NCBI GenBank assembly: GCA_028698695.1
Contig: JAQVWB010000091.1
Location: forward strand, 1 to 7,878
Direction of reading: 5' to 3'
Length of the DNA: 7,878 nucleotides
DNA from: Syntrophomonadaceae bacterium
Lineage (GTDB): Bacteria; Bacillota; Syntrophomonadia; Syntrophomonadales; Syntrophomonadaceae
Shown here: positions 4,791-7,878 of the stretch, one piece after another
How the letters are laid out: each line of letters begins with the position of its first letter
Position numbering within the stretch: the stretch's first letter is position 1
The notes under the pieces: generated by a model
Told to the model about the DNA's origin: nothing
Database searches by the model: none
Seen by the model: only the letters and a program-made list of their open reading frames with translations
Position numbers and translations under genes: made by a program

Positions 4791-5971
4791 AGTTCATGAA
4801 TAGAAACATTTTAATTATAGTTGCGGCGATATTATTTATCCTTTTAAACTGCTCACTGTTACAGGCAGCTGAGAAAGAGGGAGAATCCTTTCTGCTGCCG
4901 GAGGTAATTGAACAGATTGATTTAGGGACGATGGAAGATTTCAAACAGCAGATAGATGGAGAGATTAGCAATTATATTGATCATAAATCAGTTCAGGAAT
5001 GGTTACGGGATTTTATCAGTGGAAATTGGCAGTTGGATGCGGATGAAATTATGCAGAATATGGGCAGATACTTCTGGGGGGAGGTTAGTGCCAATTTCAA
5101 TCTGCTGGGTAAGTTGCTGATTTTATCAGTGTTATCCGCCCTGTTGATTAATTTGCCTGGAACAGCTTCTTCCGGGGCCAGTCAAATAGCGCGCATGGCA
5201 TGTTTTTTGGCTCTGACTGCCATAGCGCTGGGTTCTTTTCGATTAGTTCTGGGTATCGGACAGGAAACGATAGAACAAATGACCAGCTTTATGCTGGGTA
5301 TGTTACCGCAAATGCTGGTGCTGGTGGCCGGATTAGGCAATATTAATGCCTCAATGATGCTGTTTCCGGTGTTGATGACCACCGCTACTGCTTTTGCTAC
5401 TGCCATGAAAACGATAGTTTTCCCTTTGATTGTTTTATCGGCTATTTTAAGTCTGGCCAATCAAATATCAGGAACTATCAAGGTAGAGCGGCTGGCCAGG
5501 TTTTTCTCGCAATTGGCTCAATTGTCTCTGGGATTTATACTAACCGTGTTTGTAGGGATTTTAACCATCAGGTCTTTGTATGCTTCCGTTATGGATAAGG
5601 TAGCTTTGCGTACTACCAAATTTGTTACGGATAATGCCATACCGCTGGTAGGGAAAATGTTTTCCGATACCATTGAGGTCACGGCCGGTTATGTAGTGAT
5701 GTTAAAACAAGCCCTGGGTATTTTCGGAGTAATTATTATTTTAGGAATCATAATATTCCCCTTGGTTAAAATTGCAGTTATTGCCCTGATATATAAAGTT
5801 GCGGCTGCCATTGCTGAACCGTTGGGTGACGGAAGGACTGCTGCCATACTGGAAACTATGAGCAGTCATCTGTTTATGATGTTGGCAGCAGTTGCAGCGG
5901 TAGGGTTAATGTTTTTTATTATGATTGCCATTGTAGTTGGAACCACCAATCACCTGGCTTCATTTTCCTGA
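4787..5971 (+). CDS. spoIIIAE: Stage III sporulation protein AE
   Basis: SpoIIIAE is the largest membrane protein of the SpoIIIA complex and a candidate core of the export platform. Its 394 residues are close to the roughly 399 of B. subtilis. Residues 1-27 form a signal peptide (NILIIVAAILFILLNCSLLQA), probably cut after LQA27. An acidic extracytoplasmic region with FISGNWQLDADEIMQNMGRY follows (about 28-100). Hydrophobic segments then lie near 105-123, 135-156, 165-183, 188-226, 245-263, 310-337 and 363-385. EPLGDGRTAAILETMSSHLF (344-363) is a strongly family-like block. The start ATG 4787 overlaps the spoIIIAD stop as ATGA, implying coupling. ATG 4796, three codons in, is an alternative with a weak SD (GGGATGA). 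Confidence 0.95.
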   Translation: MKFMNRNILIIVAAILFILLNCSLLQAAEKEGESFLLPEVIEQIDLGTMEDFKQQIDGEISNYIDHKSVQEWLRDFISGNWQLDADEIMQNMGRYFWGEVSANFNLLGKLLILSVLSALLINLPGTASSGASQIARMACFLALTAIALGSFRLVLGIGQETIEQMTSFMLGMLPQMLVLVAGLGNINASMMLFPVLMTTATAFATAMKTIVFPLIVLSAILSLANQISGTIKVERLARFFSQLAQLSLGFILTVFVGILTIRSLYASVMDKVALRTTKFVTDNAIPLVGKMFSDTIEVTAGYVVMLKQALGIFGVIIILGIIIFPLVKIAVIALIYKVAAAIAEPLGDGRTAAILETMSSHLFMMLAAVAAVGLMFFIMIAIVVGTTNHLASFS

Positions 5972-5989
5972 TAGGGGGAAGCGTTTTAG

Positions 5990-6574
5990 ATGCAGTTATT
6001 ATCGGAAATAGTCAGAAATGTAATTGTAATTATCATTATTGCCAGTTTTCTTGAATTGTTATTGCCACAAGGCACTTTACAACCGCTGGTACGTTTTGCC
6101 ATTGGCTTGTTTGTTCTCATTGCAGTTCTTAATCCGGTAATGAGTTTTTTGTTACAGGACACTAATCATACTATTGAATACTGGAATTTTCAGGCTGATG
6201 TTCATGATCAGAAAGAGATTATGCAGCAAGGCAAAAAGCTAAACGAGCAAATAATGAAAAGCAATCAACAACTATTACAGGAAAAGATGGAGGGACAGAT
6301 TGGTGCGGTGGCTATGCTGGTTCCCGGTATAGAAGAAGTTGAGACAGTGGTAAGCATAAATAATCAGGGCGGTATGGATAAAATTGAAATGATTATTTCA
6401 CCGCAATCTGCTAATCCGCCGCATGAAGATGGCAGGATTGGCGTTCTGGGTTTAAATTACCAGTCACTATCTGCTGAGGAAAAGAAGAAGGTGGAAGCGA
6501 AAGTGCGACGCGTCGTAAAAGACCTTTACGGGTTTAAAGACGAGCAAATTACAATTGAGTTTATAGGGGGTTAA
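5990..6574 (+). CDS. spoIIIAF: Stage III sporulation protein AF
   Basis: SpoIIIAF is a membrane-anchored subunit whose extracytoplasmic domain has the ring-building fold seen in secretion-system rings. It has 194 residues, against about 206 in B. subtilis. Two N-terminal membrane helices (about 8-26 and 32-54) enclose LLPQGTLQPLVRFAIGL. A linker (about 60-100) rich in Gln, Lys and Glu could be helical. The globular domain (about 104-194) has the alternating pattern VPGIEEVETVVSINNQGG and ends RRVVKDLYGFKDEQITIEFI. The start is ATG 5990, with AGGGGGA at 5973-5979, a longer than average spacing of about 10 nt. It lies 18 nt after spoIIIAE, and its last codons hold the SD for spoIIIAG. Confidence 0.93.
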   Translation: MQLLSEIVRNVIVIIIIASFLELLLPQGTLQPLVRFAIGLFVLIAVLNPVMSFLLQDTNHTIEYWNFQADVHDQKEIMQQGKKLNEQIMKSNQQLLQEKMEGQIGAVAMLVPGIEEVETVVSINNQGGMDKIEMIISPQSANPPHEDGRIGVLGLNYQSLSAEEKKKVEAKVRRVVKDLYGFKDEQITIEFIGG

Positions 6575-6578
6575 TTAC

Positions 6579-7157
6579 ATGCTGGAGGAATGGATTAGAG
6601 GTGACGGCCAGCAGGGAAACAGCAGCTGGATAAACCTGAAAGGAGGCAAGGGACGTTATTTATTAATTATAGTAATTTGTCTGGGTTTATTGGCACTTAT
6701 CTGGCCAACCGGAAAAGCCGAAAAAAATCATGATAACCTGACTCCCACCAATAATTTTGAGAGCAGTAACAGTCTGCAGGCACAAATGGTTGCTGATCTG
6801 GAGAGCATTCTATCGCAGATTGATGGTGCCGGCAAGGTTGAGGTAAGTATTTCTCTGGCTTCACAGGGAAGTAAAACTTATGCCAGCAATCTGCGTAATG
6901 AAAAACGGGAGAGTAAAGAAGGCGCCGGGTCTGGCAGCAAGCAAACCCGCGAAGAAACTGTAGTGCGTGATTTGGCAGTAAGTTCCGGCAATCATCTACT
7001 GGTAGAGGAAAAATCACCTGAAGTTACCGGAGTTCTAGTAGTTGCTGACGGGGCAGGAAGTTATAGAGTGCGGGAGAATCTGACCCAGGCAGTAGCAACT
7101 TTGCTTGATATTGCTCCCCACAAAGTTACGGTTATGCCGAGAAAGGCAGGGATATGA
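6579..7157 (+). CDS. spoIIIAG: Stage III sporulation protein AG
   Basis: In B. subtilis SpoIIIAG forms a large ring in the intermembrane space, part of the conduit between mother cell and forespore. Here it has 192 residues, shorter than the roughly 229 of B. subtilis but usual for Clostridia. A short cytoplasmic N-terminus (1-26) is followed by one membrane helix (about 27-43, LLIIVICLGLLALIW). A linker precedes the extracytoplasmic domain (about 68-190). The ring-building motif is split, as in the family, by a polar insert (about 98-128, rich in Lys, Glu, Ser and Gly) between VEVSISLASQ and TVVRDLAV. SPEVTGVLVVADGAG and RENLTQAVATLLDIAPHKV are characteristic. The start is ATG 6579, with AGGGGG inside the end of spoIIIAF. 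Its TGA overlaps the spoIIIAH start. Confidence 0.94.
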   Translation: MLEEWIRGDGQQGNSSWINLKGGKGRYLLIIVICLGLLALIWPTGKAEKNHDNLTPTNNFESSNSLQAQMVADLESILSQIDGAGKVEVSISLASQGSKTYASNLRNEKRESKEGAGSGSKQTREETVVRDLAVSSGNHLLVEEKSPEVTGVLVVADGAGSYRVRENLTQAVATLLDIAPHKVTVMPRKAGI

Positions 7158-7705
7158 TGGTAATTAATTTAAAGCGAATTATTATCGGCACCATTGTTCT
7201 TATTGTATTTATTATTATGGTATCTATTTTGCTGAATGTTAAGACTGCGGAAGAAAAACCAGCCGATTCAATTCAAACTCCCGATATTTCCGGCAGTGAT
7301 GTGGATTTATCTACGATCCCCAGATTTGATAAATCTGATATTGGTGAAGATTTTTTTATTCAATACCGTCTGGAAAGGCAGCAGATGCGGGGAAAACAGG
7401 TGGAGTTATTACGAGATATTAGCAATAATGAGTCTCTGACTGACGAAGCGCGTCAAGCGGCGGCTTTGCGTTTAGTTGATATTTCAACCGATATGGAAAG
7501 GGAGATGAAAGCTGAGAACCTGGTTAAAAGCAGTACCGGCGAGGATTGTGTGGTAGTAATTCAGGCGGATTCCATGGTAGTAGTTGCCGCCAGCCAGTTG
7601 CAGGAAGACATGCAACAGAGCATCATTGAACTACTAAACCCCCAGTTTGTCAAGGGGACGGTTATCGTGACAACTCTTTCTCAAGGGGACGGTCGAGACC
7701 ACTGA
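7154..7705 (+). CDS. spoIIIAH: Stage III sporulation protein AH, with repeat-derived C-terminus
   Basis: SpoIIIAH is anchored in the mother-cell membrane, and its extracytoplasmic domain binds forespore SpoIIQ to form the channel. This copy has 183 residues, against about 218 in B. subtilis. One membrane helix lies at about 8-28. A linker follows, then the signature FFIQYRLERQQMRGKQVELL (67-86), a helical segment with EMKAENLVKSS (117-127) and a beta region CVVVIQADSMVVVAASQL. From about residue 166 the sequence (VKGTVIVTTLSQGDGRDH) is encoded by the TCAAGGGGACGGT repeats, so the native end has probably been replaced; TVIVTTL could still act as a beta strand. ATG 7154 overlaps the spoIIIAG stop, and ATG 7157 is an equal alternative. 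The core of the protein is secure. Confidence 0.9.
   Translation: MMVINLKRIIIGTIVLIVFIIMVSILLNVKTAEEKPADSIQTPDISGSDVDLSTIPRFDKSDIGEDFFIQYRLERQQMRGKQVELLRDISNNESLTDEARQAAALRLVDISTDMEREMKAENLVKSSTGEDCVVVIQADSMVVVAASQLQEDMQQSIIELLNPQFVKGTVIVTTLSQGDGRDH
7650..7693 (+). repeat. TCAAGGGGACGGT direct repeat inside the 3' end of spoIIIAH
   Basis: TCAAGGGGACGGT occurs at 7650-7662 and 7681-7693, a 31-nt period. The first copy is framed by TTGTCA (7647-7652) and TGACAA (7668-7673), a small inverted repeat. From memory, sequences of the type CAAGGGGACGGTT are dispersed in many clostridial genomes, sometimes near REP-associated transposase genes; this cannot be checked here. The repeats are in frame with spoIIIAH and encode its last residues. 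Confidence 0.75.
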
Positions 7706-7719
7706 AAAAGTGCTCTCGA
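7693..7719 (+). terminator. Hairpin spanning the spoIIIAH stop codon (possible operon 3' end)
   Basis: TCGAGA (7693-7698) pairs with TCTCGA (7714-7719), and CACT (7700-7703) pairs with AGTG (7709-7712). This gives a 10-bp stem with one C-C mismatch and a 5-nt loop. The TGA stop (7703-7705) lies at the loop. No T-run follows, so it is not a standard intrinsic terminator. It may be a 3' stabilising structure or simply part of the repeat. No better terminator is visible between spoIIIAH and the window end. Confidence 0.35.
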
Positions 7720-7722
7720 GCG

Positions 7723-7750
7723 TGTCATGCTGAGCGACAGCGAAGTATCC
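7723..7750 (+). repeat. Half copy of the palindromic dispersed repeat
   Basis: These 28 bases (starting TGTCATGCTGAGCG, ending CGAAGTATCC) match the left arm of the repeat at 4191-4218 at 23 of 28 positions without gaps. No opposite arm follows within the window, so the element is a solo arm or a decayed copy. The minus strand reads YFAVAQHD, the peptide typical of this repeat type. Confidence 0.8.
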
Positions 7751-7821
7751 CATTTTCAAAAAGGCGAAGTTTACACGAATTTTATCCAACGAAGGATGAA
7801 TAATAACTATTAAGGTTATCA

Positions 7822-7836
7822 TTAAGTTAAGTTAAG
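7822..7836 (+). repeat. TTAAG triplet tandem repeat
   Basis: TTAAG is repeated three times in tandem, followed by TTT. It lies in the A+T-rich DNA after the operon, just upstream of a possible -35 box. It may be a chance slippage repeat. Confidence 0.6.
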
Positions 7837-7837
7837 T

Positions 7838-7872
7838 TTGATAAATATAGTAATAGTCTGGTAATATACAAA
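7838..7872 (+). promoter_or_regulatory. Possible promoter for a gene beyond the window
   Basis: Two weak readings overlap. For sigma-A, TTGATA (7838-7843) with an 18-nt spacer to TAATAT (7862-7867) is a fair -35 and poor -10. For sigma-E, AAATATA (7843-7849) with a 15-nt spacer to TATACAAA (7865-7872) matches 5 of 7 and 6 of 8 consensus positions. The DNA is A+T-rich, so chance matches are likely, and no downstream gene is visible to test either. Confidence 0.25.
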
Positions 7873-7878
7873 ATATAA

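Noticed and set aside
6167..6174. CATACTAT inside spoIIIAF as an internal sigma-E -10
   Set aside because: It matches the -10 well, but there is no acceptable -35 about 14 nt upstream, so it is probably a coding coincidence.
7634..7822. 62-codon minus-strand frame containing YFAVAQHD and TVPLRKS
   Set aside because: Both peptide pieces are translations of dispersed repeats, and the frame lies antisense to the end of spoIIIAH without its own SD.

Overview
This window is an ordinary-GC stretch of a spore-forming Firmicute, most like anaerobic Clostridia or Negativicutes. The evidence is a complete eight-gene spoIIIA sporulation operon, strong Gram-positive Shine-Dalgarno (SD) sequences, frequent TTG starts (pepP, the zinc-ribbon gene and spoIIIAD) and the classical gene order aroQ - pepP - efp - small zinc-ribbon protein - spoIIIAA-AH. 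I do not claim a genus. All genes read on the + strand.

Region 1 (1-1770) is housekeeping. It holds the last 37 codons of aroQ (type II 3-dehydroquinate dehydratase), pepP (Xaa-Pro aminopeptidase, M24B) and efp (elongation factor P), tightly spaced and probably co-transcribed. Region 2 (1771-2466) holds a TTG-started gene for a 149-residue acidic protein with a four-cysteine zinc-ribbon motif. An 18-bp stem precedes it and buries its entire ribosome binding site, and a strong intrinsic terminator follows it. A candidate sigma-E-type promoter lies between the terminator and spoIIIAA.

Region 3 (2467-7705) is spoIIIAA-AB-AC-AD-AE-AF-AG-AH. These are the mother-cell components of the SpoIIIA-SpoIIQ channel: AA is the ATPase, AB-AE are membrane proteins, and AF, AG and AH carry extracytoplasmic ring-forming domains. 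Most junctions overlap or are closely spaced, with one exception. A 226-bp non-coding insert separates spoIIIAC from spoIIIAD. It holds a 71-bp palindromic dispersed repeat and a second block of GTCAGG repeats that can form two mutually exclusive hairpins. A well-formed SD and TTG immediately after spoIIIAC look like the stranded original start signal of spoIIIAD.

Region 4 (about 7650-7878) is a repeat island at the 3' end of the operon. Two copies of a 13-nt TCAAGGGGACGGT repeat lie inside the last codons of spoIIIAH and seem to supply its C-terminal tail. A hairpin straddles the stop codon, and a half copy of the palindromic repeat seen in the spoIIIAC-AD gap follows. The remaining A+T-rich DNA carries a TTAAG triplet repeat and a possible promoter for a gene beyond the window.

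I found no clear new system such as defence, CRISPR or a mobile element with a transposase. The novelty lies in repeat invasion of a conserved sporulation operon and in RNA structures around start and stop signals.
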